Source: Adenophora triphylla var. japonica (lineage: Eukaryota > Streptophyta > Magnoliopsida > Asterales > Campanulaceae). From it: a stretch of 64,000 nucleotides of DNA. Below the pieces are notes generated by a model. That model was not told the DNA's origin. It ran no database searches and saw nothing but the letters and a program-made list of their open reading frames with translations. Positions 34,023 through 45,303 of this stretch are shown in pieces. The stretch lies in NCBI GenBank assembly GCA_022495995.1, contig JAFEMH010000979.1, positions 124,001 through 188,000 of the forward strand, read 5' to 3'. The translations under genes were made by a program, and so were the position numbers. The stretch's first letter is position 1. Each line of letters opens with the position of its first letter.

Positions 34023-35149
34023 TTAACAGAGTGATTTGGGTTGGTTGAACAGTGCAAAGAGAAATTAATGCAAGGGTGTGAGATTGTGTGCAAAGAGGAG
34101 GAAGAACAAAGGGTTTTGTCAAGGTTTATGGGGGATGGGACGGATGTGAGGTATATTAAATACTCACAGCTCCCCCTTTCCTACTAAAATTAGGAATCCT
34201 TTTTCAAAGAGGTTTAACATACCTCAAAATCCTTAAGAGTCCTCCAACGGCTAGAAAACCTTTGAGGTTACAACACACAAGCACCTTCCAAGAAAATAAG
34301 GGATTAAAATAAATCAAGATTTTGTAAGATTTTTATGAAAACAAAAATTACTTCGGCATATCTTTATTTAAAACAGAATCCCAAAAGAATTTTTCAACCT
34401 TTTCAAACAAGGATTGATACACACCTTTTCTTTTCATGAAAGATATTGGAGATCAAAAACCTATATAATCAAAGAGTAAATTAAGAGAGAAAATTAATTA
34501 ACTAACATATTTACAAAGCTCCTATATGTCCTAAAAATGCAATATGCCTAGCATGATGCAAACACACAAGTGAAGGAAATATTCTCAGCTTATGGATGTG
34601 GCATAGGATGTGAGTCACATATTGGGACACATTTAGATCACAAAAGTCAATGAGCAAGAATCCAATCGCACAAATCTAGGATGCATCCACCAATTTTTTT
34701 TTTTTGTTGTGGATTTTTGCAATGTGAGTAGCTTTCACTTTACTTGATCCCAAAGATAGCCCTTTTTCCCAATGATCTTATCAAGTTTGACTTCAAGTTT
34801 TCTTATGAAAATCACTTGATCACAATGGTATGGCTTCATACTAAGGGTGAAGCAAATTGCTTTCTCACACATATTTATATTTTTTTCTTTTAGCACCCAC
34901 TGTGAGATACCTAGGAAGGTTATACCAAGTAATCAAAAGATTACATGGACAGGAAATACTCACAATTAAGTGATCAAAAATAATGTCAAAGATGAAGACT
35001 CACAAGTGACCACACCGAGAAATTTCGTGCATAATGCATGATATTTTTGGATTTTTCTTTTTATGATTTTTTTTTTTTTTTTTCGCTTAAACTAATCTAC
35101 AGATGTGTTAGAGGATGTGAGACACATCTCGGTCTCACAACCTTAGATA

Positions 35150-38100
35150 TCACACAAGCCAAGAGACTTCCTCAAGGAGGAAAATCTCTCCAAATCTAAT
35201 GCCTTTGTAAATATATCACCAATTGATTTTCATCCCAACAAATTCCGCATTAATACGCTTTTTGCTCTACAAGATCTCTAATGAAATGATGTCTAATATC
35301 AATGTGCTTTGTTCTAGAATGTTGAACAGATTTTTAGATATGTCCAAGGCACTTTTGTTATCACAAAAAGCAGTCAAAACTTTGCTATTTAATCCATAAT
35401 CTTTTAGCATTTGATTCATCCAAAGTAATTGTGTGCAAAGAACTCCCAAGGGCAACATATTCAAATTTCAAGCAGCTGACAAGGACACACAATTTTGCTT
35501 CCTACTATACCAAGACACAAGATTATTACCTAGGTAGAAACATCCACCGTGGTACTCTTTCTATCATCACTATTTCCAGCCCAATCGAATCAAATGTACC
35601 CAACCAAATTTGTGTTTGTTTCTTTAGAGTAATGCAGACCTAGGTTCACAAATTCCCACTCACATACCTAATGATCCTTTTCAATGCTTTAAGATGGGAC
35701 ACTTTAGGGTTGGCTTGGTATCTAGCACAGAGACATACACCGAACATAATGTCGTGTCTACTTGCAGTGAGGTAAAGCAAACTTCCTATCATGCTTCTAT
35801 AAAGGGTTTGATCAACACTCTCACCATCGAATCATGACTTAGTTTTTGGGAAGATCCCATCGGGTTCTTTGATGTGAAGAGTGTTCAAGCTCAAACTTTT
35901 TCACAAGATTCTTGGCATACTTAGACTGTGAAATGAACATACCATCTTTGAATTGTTTAATCTGTAAGCCTAAGAAAAAGTTCAACTCACCTACCATACT
36001 CATCTCAAATGTGGAAGTCATGCTATCCACAAATTCAGCTAGCATTGGATCGAATTTGATCCAAACACAATGTCATCTACATAGATTTGTGCCACAAGAA
36101 TCTCTTTCTTGTTTCTCCTCACAAACAAGGTTTTGTCAACCTCACCTCTCTTGAATCCTAGTTGAAGCAAATGGTCGGTCAACCTACCATACCAAGCTCT
36201 AGGGGCTTGCTTTAGCCCATACAGAGCTTTCTTCGCTTATACACATGATTAGGATATTTGGAGTCCACAAAGCCTTTAGGTTGTTCAACATAGGCTTCCT
36301 CATTTAATGTCCCATTTAAAAAGGCACTCTTGACATCCATTTGATGAAGAGTAATCTTGAGGTAACAAGCAATGGCTAACAAAAGCCTAATGGACTCAAT
36401 TCTTGCAACAGAGCAAATGTCTCCTCAAAGTCAATTCCCTCAATTTGAGTATAACCTTGAGCAACTAACCTAGCTTTATTTCTAGTTATCACACCTTGCT
36501 CATCAGCTTTGTTCTCAAAAATCCATTTGGTTCCTATGACATTACCATGTGAGGGTCTAGGAACAAGAGTCCATACCTCATTCTTTTCAAATTGAATTAA
36601 TTCATCTTGCATAGCCATAATCCAAACAAGATCTTTCAATGCTTCAAGAACATTCTTAGGTTCAATTTTAGAAACAAAACAACAGAAGCTTACCTGGGAG
36701 TATGCTGAGGAGCACCTCCATAAACCAGCCATCTTTCTATAATCAACTTTGTCCTTTTGTCTAGTTCTCACTTGAGCATGCACATCTCCCACAACTTGTG
36801 AAGTGGGGTGGTTTTTCCTGGATTTTAGAAGGGATATCCTTTCGACCTATCCACACACCCATTCACATTACCTTCGGAGCATCATCCCGATCGAATCGAG
36901 GAACCGTCCTCGCTACAGGAGTTTGAGTGGATGTGGGTGCAGATGTGGGTTCAGATGTGGAGGCGTATGTGTCCACATCCTTGGTTACATCCTTGTCAGG
37001 TTCATCATTTTTAACAAGACTGAAGTTTCTTTTGCTTTTTCAGCACTCGTTTCTTCATCCTTCCACCAAAGAAGCAACCCGAAACATCATCCTCAGCAGC
37101 CTTGAGGTTAAGATCAAGTGAGTCATCAAATTTAACATTAGCAAGATTCCATAATGGTCTTAGTTTTGAGATTGAAAACTCTGTAAGCTCTACTGTTGTG
37201 GAATAGCCCATGAAAATTGCTTTGTCACTTTTTGAATCAAACTTGGACAGTATTCTCTATCATTGAGAATATAACAAACACAACCAAACACATGAAAATA
37301 TTTTACGCTTGGTTTCTTTCCAAGGAGAATTTGATATGGGGTGACAAAGTGCTACCAATCCTTAGGAACACCCTATTGCCAATGTGGCAAGCAAGTGTTT
37401 AAAGCTTCGCCCAAAACTTTTTGGACAAGTTCTTTGAACTTAGCATGACCCTTGCCATTTCTTGCAAGGTTCTATTCTTTCTTTCAGAATTCCATTTTGC
37501 CGTGGGGTGATTGGTGCGTAAAACTCATGAGTGATTCCCTTAGAATTGCAAAAATTGGTGAACATTTGATTCTCATATTCAAGGCCATGGTCGACCTAAT
37601 CCTCACAGCCTTAAGACCATAAAGATTTCTAACTCTTTTGTACCAATTCTTGAATTCTCCAATTGTTTCGACTTTTCTCTTAAGAACATTACCCAAGTGT
37701 ACCTAGAATAATCATCAACACACACAAAGGCATACTTTTTCCTACCAAAGCTTTCTACTTCAATAGGTCCCATTAAATCAAGTGTGAATCATCTCCAAAC
37801 ATCTAGTTGTGGAGCATTGTTGGACCTTTTTATGTGATGCTTTTGTTTGTTTTCCCTTTTGACATGAACCACGTACATCGTGGTTCTTGAAGTTCAGCTT
37901 AGGGAGATCTTTAATGGCTTCAAACCTTTGAAGTTCTTCCGCAGTTCTACGCCTAGCATGCCCTAATTTTTGGTGCCACAGATTGACATCATTAGCTTTT
38001 GAGCTTAGACAAGAAAGATTGTCACCAAATTGGTAACAATTATCGCCAGATCTAGGACCAAGAAACACACATTTATTATCCTTATCAAACACTTCACACA

Positions 38101-38370
38101 AGTGCTTATCAAACTTCACAAATAGGTCATCATCACACGCTTGATCGATGCTTATTAGGTTGGCTTTCAAGCCTTCCACATGGTACACATTGTGCAATTT
38201 TGGGAGACCCTTGACATCTAGGGTTCCTTTCCCCACAATCTTTCCTTGAGCATCTCCACCCAAATTTACTTTCCCTCCATTTATTATTTCATAGTCAAGA
38301 AGGACTGCTTGGTTCCCAGTCATGTGCCTAGAGCACCCACTATCAAAATACCAAGAGCCGAGACAAGACT
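35150..38370 (-). pseudogene. Copia pol (protease, integrase, RT, RNase H), degraded
   Basis: Minus strand, in order: protease WYFDSGCSRHMTG (about 38340); the integrase zinc-binding region with LWHQKLGHA and the following Cys pair (about 37990-37850); integrase core remnants (37700-36950); RT with VIGTKWIFENKADEQG and KARLVAQGYTQIEGIDFEET (about 36560-36420), then MSMVGELNFFLGLQIKQ (about 35990); and RNase H with FCDNKSALDISKN (about 35370). Frameshifts and stops fall between these pieces. Confidence 0.88.
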
Positions 38371-38619
38371 CTTGAGGGAAGAGTAGACAACATTGCAGGT
38401 GGTAATTGGTTTGGCTACCCACCGTTTAATGCTTTTCTTTTTGAGTTGCAGAGGTCTCGTATTGACTCGGATGTGTGTTAGGATGTGCATACATCTTCTC
38501 ACACATCTCGAGGCCGTTTGAAGTTACTGCATTTTTTATCAACCTTAAGTTTGTAAATGTAGGGCCTAATGTGACCAGGAGCTAGGCAAGAATGACGGAT
38601 GTAATGCCTCTTTCTTGGT

Positions 38620-40292
38620 CTCTTTTCACTCGTAATGACTTTTTCTTTAAAAGCTTGTTTTTTTCACACTCTTAGAGGTAGAAGCCTCACATCCCTCCTT
38701 TACAAAATTATTTTCAAAACCTATACCAATTTTGTCACGTTGACCCATGGAAAAAGCTTCTTCCATTTTCATTTTACTTTTGTTTAGCTTAGTAAAAGTA
38801 TTATCAGCTTTTTCACATTCATTCTTGAATTTTTCAAGGTCAACTTCTCTTTTGGTCACAAGGACTTCTAGTCTAGCAATGGTATCCTTTTGAGCATCAT
38901 TTTCTTTTGAAAGTACAAAGATTTTCATCTTCACAAGCGCCAATTTATCGTACAGAGATTTATTTACCTTAACAAGTACCTCAATTTTGTCCAATCTTTT
39001 CATCCAATCTGTATGCAGCTCCTTGTATGTGGCAAAGAGTTCCTCATAGGGAATGTCTCTTTCTTCATCTTCATCATCTGAATCTCCTTTTATAGAGAAA
39101 CAGCTCAAAGACTCAGATGTGACACCGGATGTGTACACAACCGAGCCCACATCCAAGGGATTTTCAGAGTATTTTCTTCTATATCTCGAGAAAAGGCATT
39201 AAACACGTAATGGCAATTTAAGACAGACATATTAGCCACTTCTTCTTCCTCATCCTCACCGTCACTAAGGGTAGCAGCTTAAGCTCATTCCCTTCTTTTT
39301 AAGTGTATTAGCACACTCATTGGCATAATGACCAAAGCCACGACATGCCCTACATTCGACAGATTCAGATGATTTATTTTCAAAACTTGGTTTCTTGAAT
39401 CCAAAGTGTCATTGCTAGGTTTTGGCTTTTCAAAGAAGATCCTGGAAGTAGGTCTATTGGGGAATTTGCTTATCCTTCTATTTTTCAAGATAGAACTGAA
39501 TTTCTTTGAAATAAAAGCTACATCCTCATCTTCAAGATTAGACTTGTCAATTTCAGAGGATAATTCCACAAGCTCTTTTGGTAGAAAGGAAGAAGACTTT
39601 TAAGGGCAAGACTCTGTGTTTTGTTTTCTTCTTCTCGAGCCTCAAGGTTAAGCTCAAACACAGTCAAGATTCCTATGATGGTGTCAAGACCTACAAAGAT
39701 TTGTGTCCTTTGTTTCTTCAATCACAAACTACTTTAATGTTAAACCTCTCGTGCAAGGTCCTTAGAATCTTACTAACAAGTCTTGCATTGGAGATAGATT
39801 CTCCTAGACTTGTGCATTCATTTGAAATCTCATGAATCTTAGCAAAGATATGACACAATATCCTCGCTTCTTCCATTCGAAGTAACTCAAACCTATCCAT
39901 TAAAATTCTAAGCCCGGTAGCCTTCACACTTGGTGCTCCCTCACATTGAGTTTGCAAAATATCCCAAGCGCTTTTGGCTATACTTTCATTTGTTATAAGC
40001 TTGTACATATTCCCGTAAACATGGTCGGAAACGGCACCCATGGCTTTTGAATTGTAATTAGCGGCTTGTATTTCATCAAGAGTCCATTGTTCTTCAGGTT
40101 TTCTTTCAAAGAAGGACTCACCAACACCGAAGATGGCTTTTTCTCCACGGTAGGAGGTTGCCATGCAACAAGAATGCACATCCAAGCTCTTTCATCAATA
40201 CTTTTGATGTAATTTCGCATCTTAGACTTCCAAAGAGAATAATTTGTGCCATCCAAGACAGGAGGCCTATTTTGGTGACTTTGGCATTCCAT
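38620..40292 (-). pseudogene. Copia gag with zinc knuckle and coiled-coil region
   Basis: Starts MECQSHQNRPPVLDG near the primer binding site, then LDGTNYSLWKSKMRNYI and DEIQAANYNSKAMGAVSDHV (UBN2-type gag), with a frame change between 40292 and 40185. A zinc knuckle CRACRGFGHYANEC (CX2CX4HX4C) lies at about 39318-39360 in a different frame from its neighbours. A long charged helical stretch (39156-38647), predicted coiled coil from its heptad-like pattern, follows. Confidence 0.85.
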
Positions 40293-40337
40293 AATGACTA
40301 CACTTTCGGATCAACACTCAGCAATATTTCGAGAGTT

Positions 40338-40349
40338 GGCTCGATACCA
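40338..40349 (-). promoter_or_regulatory. Primer binding site of the Sirevirus-like element
   Basis: The minus strand reads TGGTATCGAGCC two bases after the 5' LTR, close to TGGTATCAGAGCC, the complement of the initiator Met tRNA 3' end used by most plant copia elements. Confidence 0.75.
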
Positions 40350-40351
40350 AT

Positions 40352-41114
40352 TGAAAGTTTCGTGTAGCTAGGAAACTTGGATCACGCAATAGGCAAAGGA
40401 TGTGAGTACAGATGTGTCTCACAACCGTCCACACATCCACGTATAATGCAACGGAATAAAACAATTAAATGTAAATAAAATGCAATAACTCAAGAGTTAT
40501 ATACGCCATCGATCCGTGTGATCAGCAACTAGGCTTACGCCCAAAAACCTTTCACTATAAAAACTTATGTTTCTTACAAAAACAAATAAGTGAAAAACTA
40601 AAATATGAAAATACTAAACAAGTTCTAATCACCTTCTATGATATGAACAATTCCCCTTTCCCAAGTAGGACTTATTCAATCAGAAGTAAAACAAGAGAAC
40701 TTTATGAAAACCTAGATGTGAGTTACGGATGTAAGCTCACAACCTAAACATAACTCAATCGAAAGCTATGAAGTATGTATGTTTTTCTCTCTAAAAACGT
40801 AGCTTCTCTTTGTGCTAAATGTCTTGTATTTATAATGCACCATTGAGAAGATCTTCATGCAATCGACCTCTTCCATTGTGAGATTCCTTTTCCTATATGA
40901 AAACATATAACACACTCACAAGGAAATCAAATATTAGTAGGTTAGTCCTAATATAAAACTATGTACATAAATAAAAGATATTTACATAATTACAATCTCT
41001 TAATAAAAGTAAGATACTTATAAATCTCCATGAAAGTCTCAAAATCTTCTTACCATAATAGAAGACAAATTAAATAAGGAAACATAAATATGTTCCCAAA
41101 AACTCACGTTTTCA
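40352..41114 (-). repeat. 5' LTR of the Sirevirus-like element
   Basis: 763 bp, TG...CA, with the same sequence as 30763-31527 except for a few substitutions and a 1-2 base gap near 40505-40530. Confidence 0.93.
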
Positions 41115-41402
41115 GAAGAAACGATGGCATCGCCGTCGCTGCCGCTGCCGCCGCCACTGCCACCACCAACATCAGACCTAAATCAAGGTACTTGTCTCCT
41201 TCTCCTTCCCCTTCCCCTTCTGCTTACAGATCTTGGGTAATTCAAAAAAAAAATGGATGGCGCAAAGAATTTCGTGCGCCAGATTTGGCGCATGGAAGAG
41301 GCAACGCTATTTTGCGTTGAAGTTGGCGTAATTGTTGGAGCTGATTTTTCCCCCAATTTGGCGATGGCACAGGGTTTTGGCATGGTGTTGGAGATGGTCT
41401 TA

Positions 41403-42165
41403 GCATCTGATCATAACTTAAAAATTGTACAAAGTAGTCAAACAAAATGCAGATCAACATCAATCCAACTTACTCTATTGTATCTGAAAATGCAAGAGCA
41501 TATATATTCATAAAGATTAAGATCATATTTACAAATTACATTTTGATCTTACAAATCTTGTATTCTGCTATGCTCAGGGACGACGTAGCTAGAAATCGAA
41601 GTAAGGGAGGTCAAAGTAAAAATAAACTAAAGTACAATACTCCTTATGAAACATCAGTTTGAAGTTGCATACTTGACAAGCATTCCCCCCCCCCCCCTCT
41701 ATATAACATCAGCTAATTGGTTAGAAAAAAAATAAAAAAAATCAGATTTTCAAGATCATCGGATCTTGAAAATCTTTAAGTAGAACAATTACTCAAATTT
41801 CTTCATCTAAAACAGCTTATATTAGATGAAGAGGCATACTGTGCAACGCATAAACGGTTGAAACACTTATCTCATATTGGGAATAAAGAAGTCTTGCACT
41901 TGAAATGATATATAAATATCCCGATCTAGTTCTTTCATTGGCAATTGTTTTTGAGATGCAACCTCGGACTTTATCATAAACAAGCTATGGTTGGGATTTT
42001 CAAGATCAACGGATCCTCATCGAATACATAAACAAACTAAAATTCAAACACTTTAGCAAACAAAAAGAAATTGAACTTTATAGCAAACAACATTCAATTT
42101 TACAAGCAAGCATTCCATGTTTTATTATTACATGCATACATTTAAGAAAGAAAACAAACTGAAAG

Positions 42166-42170
<5 letters not shown>
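41403..42170. other. Intergenic DNA, left part of the duplicated DUF962 downstream region
   Basis: No gene. From about 42030 the sequence (AACACTTTAGCAAACAAA, CATTCCATGTTTTATTATTACATG) parallels 28045-28270 downstream of the first DUF962 gene, showing the edge of a segmental duplication. Confidence 0.5.

Positions 42171-42171
<1 letters not shown>

Positions 42172-42202
<31 letters not shown>
42172..42202. repeat. (TA)n microsatellite
   Basis: About 31 bases of TA repeat that border the Micron-like element. A second TA run (42770-42800) borders its right end. Confidence 0.9.
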
Positions 42203-42204
<2 letters not shown>

Positions 42205-42205
<1 letters not shown>

Positions 42206-42767
42206 GTAGGTGCTCAAATGAGTATCATAACAAAATGAGAACCGTGAAAACCACTTGTATACACTTGTTTACAGTAGATACTTAGTTACTGTATATTTTA
42301 AGTATCTATTGTATACAAGTGTATAACCACACGTATACACTTGTATACAGAAGCTAAGTATCTACTGTATATGTATACAATCTATTGTATATGTACTCCC
42401 TCCGTCCCAGAACAATCTTCACACTTTCCCTTTTGGGCGTCCCAAAACTTACTTCACACATTTAAAACTTACATAAAATGGAAAGGAATCTTTACTATTC
42501 CCTCCACTCATTCTCTCTCCTACATTATTTTAATACTCACAACACCATTATAATTTACTATTCCCTCCACTCATTCTCTCTCCTATTTTATTTTCACACT
42601 CACAACATTTTCAATATAATACTCCCTCCTTAAAACCCGTGCAAACAGTGTTTGTGAATTAAGCTCTGGGACGGAGGGAGTATACAGTAGCTAAATATCT
42701 ACTGTATACAAGTGTATACAAGTGGTTCTCACGGTTCTCATTTTAAACGGTTCTCATTGAAGCGTGA

Positions 42768-42769
<2 letters not shown>
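42205..42769. mobile_element. Micron-like MITE, second copy, split by a Stowaway
   Basis: Same ends and GTATACAGTAG-type interior as 26007-26304. It is interrupted at 42396-42680 by a Stowaway with TA duplication. Both sides are (TA)n. Confidence 0.65.
42396..42680. mobile_element. Stowaway-type MITE nested in the Micron-like element
   Basis: 285 bp with CTCCCTCCGTCCC and GGGACGGAGGGAG ends and TA on both sides. Nearly identical to the copy at 42801-43085. Confidence 0.92.
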
Positions 42770-42800
<31 letters not shown>

Positions 42801-42801
<1 letters not shown>

Positions 42802-43085
42802 TCCCTCCGTCCCGGAACAATCTTCACACTTTCCCTTTTGGGCGTCCCAAAACTTACTTCACACATTTAAAACTTACCTAAAATGGAAAGGAATTTTTAC
42901 TATTCCCTCCACTCATTCTCTCTCCTACATTATTTTAATACTCACAACACCATTATAATTTACTATTCTCTCCACTCATTCTCTCTCCTATTTTATTTTC
43001 ACACTCACAACACTTTCAATATAATTATCCCTCCTTAAAACCAGTGCAAACAGTATTTGTGAAGTAAGTTCTGGGACGGAGAGAG
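42801..43085. mobile_element. Stowaway-type MITE, near-identical sister copy
   Basis: 285 bp, inserted in a TA run, with CTCCCTCCGTCCC and GGGACGGAGAGAG ends. Only a handful of differences separate it from 42396-42680, so one may be a recent local transposition of the other. Confidence 0.9.
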
Positions 43086-43108
43086 TATATATATATATAG
43101 GCCTGCTG

Positions 43109-43447
43109 CTAGACAGGCTTCATACCAAGTCTTTTGAGTTCTCCATCCATCTGGCCAGTAAGTATAAACCCAAACATCTTGTAATCACAAAGAAGAGACC
43201 AAACTGGATAAGAAAATGTCGCCGGAATATTCTTCTCGACGAAGAAATGGCTATACCAAGCTAAGCCATAGCTAACCAGAGGCACCAAGAACAAAACCCA
43301 CAAATTAAACAGAACTGCATATACCAAACACAAGATGCTAGTGAATGTGCCAACAAAATGCCATCTCCTTGTTGCTGGTTTGGAGTGTTGGCTCATGTAG
43401 AATGGCCAGAATTCATCCAAGCTCTTGATCTTCAAGTCTTTCTTCAT
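43109..43447 (-). CDS. Small DUF962 / Mpo1-like protein, copy 2
   Basis: Started at MKKDLKIKSLDEFW (43447) the frame gives 112 residues; an in-frame upstream ATG at 43609 would add 54 residues that correspond to the tandem-repeat leader seen in copy 1, so I reject it. Family segments are EFWPFYMSQHSKP, RRWHFVGT, WYSHFFVEKNIPATFSYP and WSLLCDYKMF; the metal-ligand histidines are kept. It ends GMKPV, lacking the LQVY tail of the copy at 28313-28666. The downstream flank holds two Stowaways and a Micron-like element almost up to the stop codon, so its 3' UTR or poly(A) site may lie in transposon sequence. Frame is open; whether it is expressed cannot be told. Confidence 0.8.
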   Translation of the reverse strand: MKKDLKIKSLDEFWPFYMSQHSKPATRRWHFVGTFTSILCLVYAVLFNLWVLFLVPLVSYGLAWYSHFFVEKNIPATFSYPVWSLLCDYKMFGFILTGQMDGELKRLGMKPV

Positions 43448-43706
43448 CAGAAAATTAAGAATCTTGATAATTGGGTCAGTTTCACAAGAAACCCAATCTG
43501 GAAATTTGAGAGATTGGGTGTTTTCAAGAAACCTTTGATCAAGAAAATTAAGAATCTTGATTGGTGACTGTGTTTTGAAGCCCTTATAAGAAGAAAACTC
43601 TTTCACCAAAAAAATAAAAATAATAAATTAAGAGGAAAACTCCAAATAAATAGTGGCTTAATTAGTGGGGTTGAATTTTCTATTAGATAGTTGAGAACTT
43701 TGGCAA

Positions 43707-43983
43707 TGGTGGTGGCATTAGCCGAGGGGTAAAAGAAGGGGGATATAAAATTCTTGAGAGGTATGCAGCGTGAGTTCGATTCCTGGTGAAAGCAATTTGC
43801 TTTCTTCTGGGATTGGACCTTGTATGTGATATTAGTTGACATGTTCTCAAACCCTGTATCATTCGGGCACATCCCACGATTTACCTCCGCCAGTCACTGA
43901 GGGGCCGGGGGCTGGTGGTCCAGGACTTGGTCCAATAAAACTGGAACCTGTGTATCAAAAAAATAAAGAAATTAAAAAAATTA
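43707..43983 (+). mobile_element. tRNA-derived SINE with A-rich tail and 11-bp TSD
   Basis: TGGCATTAGCCGAGGGG resembles pol III box A and GAGTTCGATTCC box B (near 43768-43782). The tail is A-rich (AAAAAAATAAAGAAATTAAAA). The unit is flanked by the direct repeat AACTTTGGCAA (43696-43706 and 43984-43994). It is a different family from the Au-like SINE at 27036. On its minus strand are open frames that I take as chance. Confidence 0.75.
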
Positions 43984-43994
43984 AACTTTGGCAA

Positions 43995-44238
43995 AGGTCG
44001 TGGCGTCAGGCATCTTCCCACATGTGGGTTTAAAATACATGAGCTCACCTGAAAAATGTCCCCACCATATAGTTTTTTTTTTTTTTTTAACACAACAATT
44101 TCCATTATTTTCGATAAAGCCAAAAACTCACTATTTTTTGGCTTAAAAATATAATGAAATAAAACAAAATGACTCACTAAATGTATGCAATTCTTTGTTA
44201 TAAAGCAGCAATCAGTAAAAGAAATTTCGAAGCAATTT
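43995..44238. other. Intergenic DNA left of the Ty3/gypsy element
   Basis: No gene or element end recognised; a T-run at 44069-44088 only. Confidence 0.5.
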
Positions 44239-45074
44239 TGATGAGCCCGGATCTACTGGACCGGGCCCGCGCTCGGTCTAGTCCAAGGAACCAGTGACGT
44301 AGCAGTTCCTAGACCGCTGGAGGGAAGACCGCGGACAAATAGGCCCTTGTGGTCAAGACCGTGTCCCTCCTCGGTTCGTCCCCGTCGAGGACCCTTGGAA
44401 CCCCGCCGTCGGATCTGTACCGCATGAGTCATGCCCGCATCAACCGTGCTCGAGTCATATATCTTTGGATCCTGCGGCACAATGTTAAGCCCGCGGGCAC
44501 ATCTTCCGGTTTCCCTGCATGTCAAGCCTTACCGAGCAAGTTAGCTTACTGCTCGACAGCCACTTGCCGCTCCCCATCACGCATTCAATGCGCTCGGCCC
44601 GGCGCCTACTATTCCATTTAATGCCATGCCGGCTACACGGCTCATGTCCCTTTCACCACATGTCCCCCGACAGCCAATGTTCCCTCCCTGACAGGACCAA
44701 TTAGGCTGCGGACACGTGTAGCTGGTCAAATACCAAAGTGCCCCTAGTGGCCGATCTCATTGCTTACCTCAACAAGCACCGTGGCATTGCCTATAAATAG
44801 AAGGCCTTTACCCTCGGGGCAAGGTAAGTTCCATATACAATAGAGTAAGCTCTTTTTACTCTCTAAACCTAAACACACACTCCAAGAGGTATTCAAAGCC
44901 TTATTACTCGCATTCTTACTCTCACACCTCGAGGGCCTCGAGTGGAGTAACTTCCAACTTTGACCTTAATCTGGTGCTTGTTTGTGTTGTGATCTAGGTA
45001 CACAAATCCACCAAATATATCCTAGCCAGATATCCTTGAACCGCTCCCGACCCCGAAAAGCCGTGGCGTCATCA
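44239..45074 (+). repeat. 5' LTR of the Tat-like element
   Basis: 836 bp, begins TGATGAGCCCGGATC, ends GTGGCGTCATCA. A TATA box (TATAAATA, 44792-44799) precedes the expected transcription start. Confidence 0.93.
44792..44799 (+). promoter_or_regulatory. LTR TATA box
   Basis: GCCTATAAATAGAAGG in the 5' LTR; the same sequence is in the 3' LTR at 56962-56969. Confidence 0.75.
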
Positions 45075-45075
45075 A

Positions 45076-45096
45076 GGGTTCCATTGCCGGAAACCG
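45076..45096 (+). promoter_or_regulatory. Primer binding site of the Tat-like element (tRNA-Glu-like)
   Basis: GGGTTCCATTGCCGGAAACC just after the 5' LTR resembles the complement of a tRNA-Glu 3' end (TGGTTCCGTTGCCGG...) from memory, with some mismatches. Confidence 0.5.
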
Positions 45097-45303
45097 ACTT
45101 TCTTTCGTTTCTCGTTAAAAATCTTTTGTTTTCAAGGCACCTCACGTGTCCTAAACAAATTCAAAGGTCTTAGAAAGGCTCTTCTATTTTACGTCACTAA
45201 GTTTTTCCCATTTAAAACTTTTTGTTTTCGGACACACCCCGTAGCCTAAAACAACCGATCGTCAAAAGACACTTCTTTTCAGTTATTTTCACCTTTCTGT
45301 GAC

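Larger units (their letters stand above)
30763..41114 (-). mobile_element. Ty1/copia LTR retrotransposon, Sirevirus-like
   Basis: A complete 10.35-kb element on the minus strand. The LTRs at 40352-41114 (5') and 30763-31527 (3') differ at roughly a dozen positions by eye, and the 5-bp target duplication GAAGA is perfect (30758-30762, 41115-41119). The order gag - protease - integrase - RT - RNase H is that of copia. The long extra region after RNase H (31530-35150) with an env-like frame, plus the overall length, points to the Sirevirus/Maximus lineage. All coding regions contain stops or frameshifts. Confidence 0.9.
30223..41399. mobile_element. TTA-flanked Harbinger-like element split by a nested LTR retrotransposon
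   Basis: GACCATTTTCAACAG at 30223 is matched by an inverted GACCATCTCCAACAC ending at 41399, and each end is bordered by TTA (30220-30222, 41400-41402). Removing the 10.35-kb copia element at 30763-41114 leaves about 820 bp, a plausible MITE or short element of the PIF/Harbinger type. No transposase was seen. The reading frames at 41100-41320 lie inside it and are not supported as a host gene. Confidence 0.65.

Noticed and set aside
41090..41513. Overlapping open frames with Pro/Arg/Ala-rich sequence after the copia 5' LTR, possibly a host first exon
   Set aside because: The region lies between the copia element and the TTA-flanked right end, so it is more likely the interior of the older DNA element. 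No recognisable protein motif.
43448..43609. Longer start for DUF962 copy 2 at 43609
   Set aside because: The added residues are a translation of the repeat-type leader that is non-coding, with stops, before copy 1.
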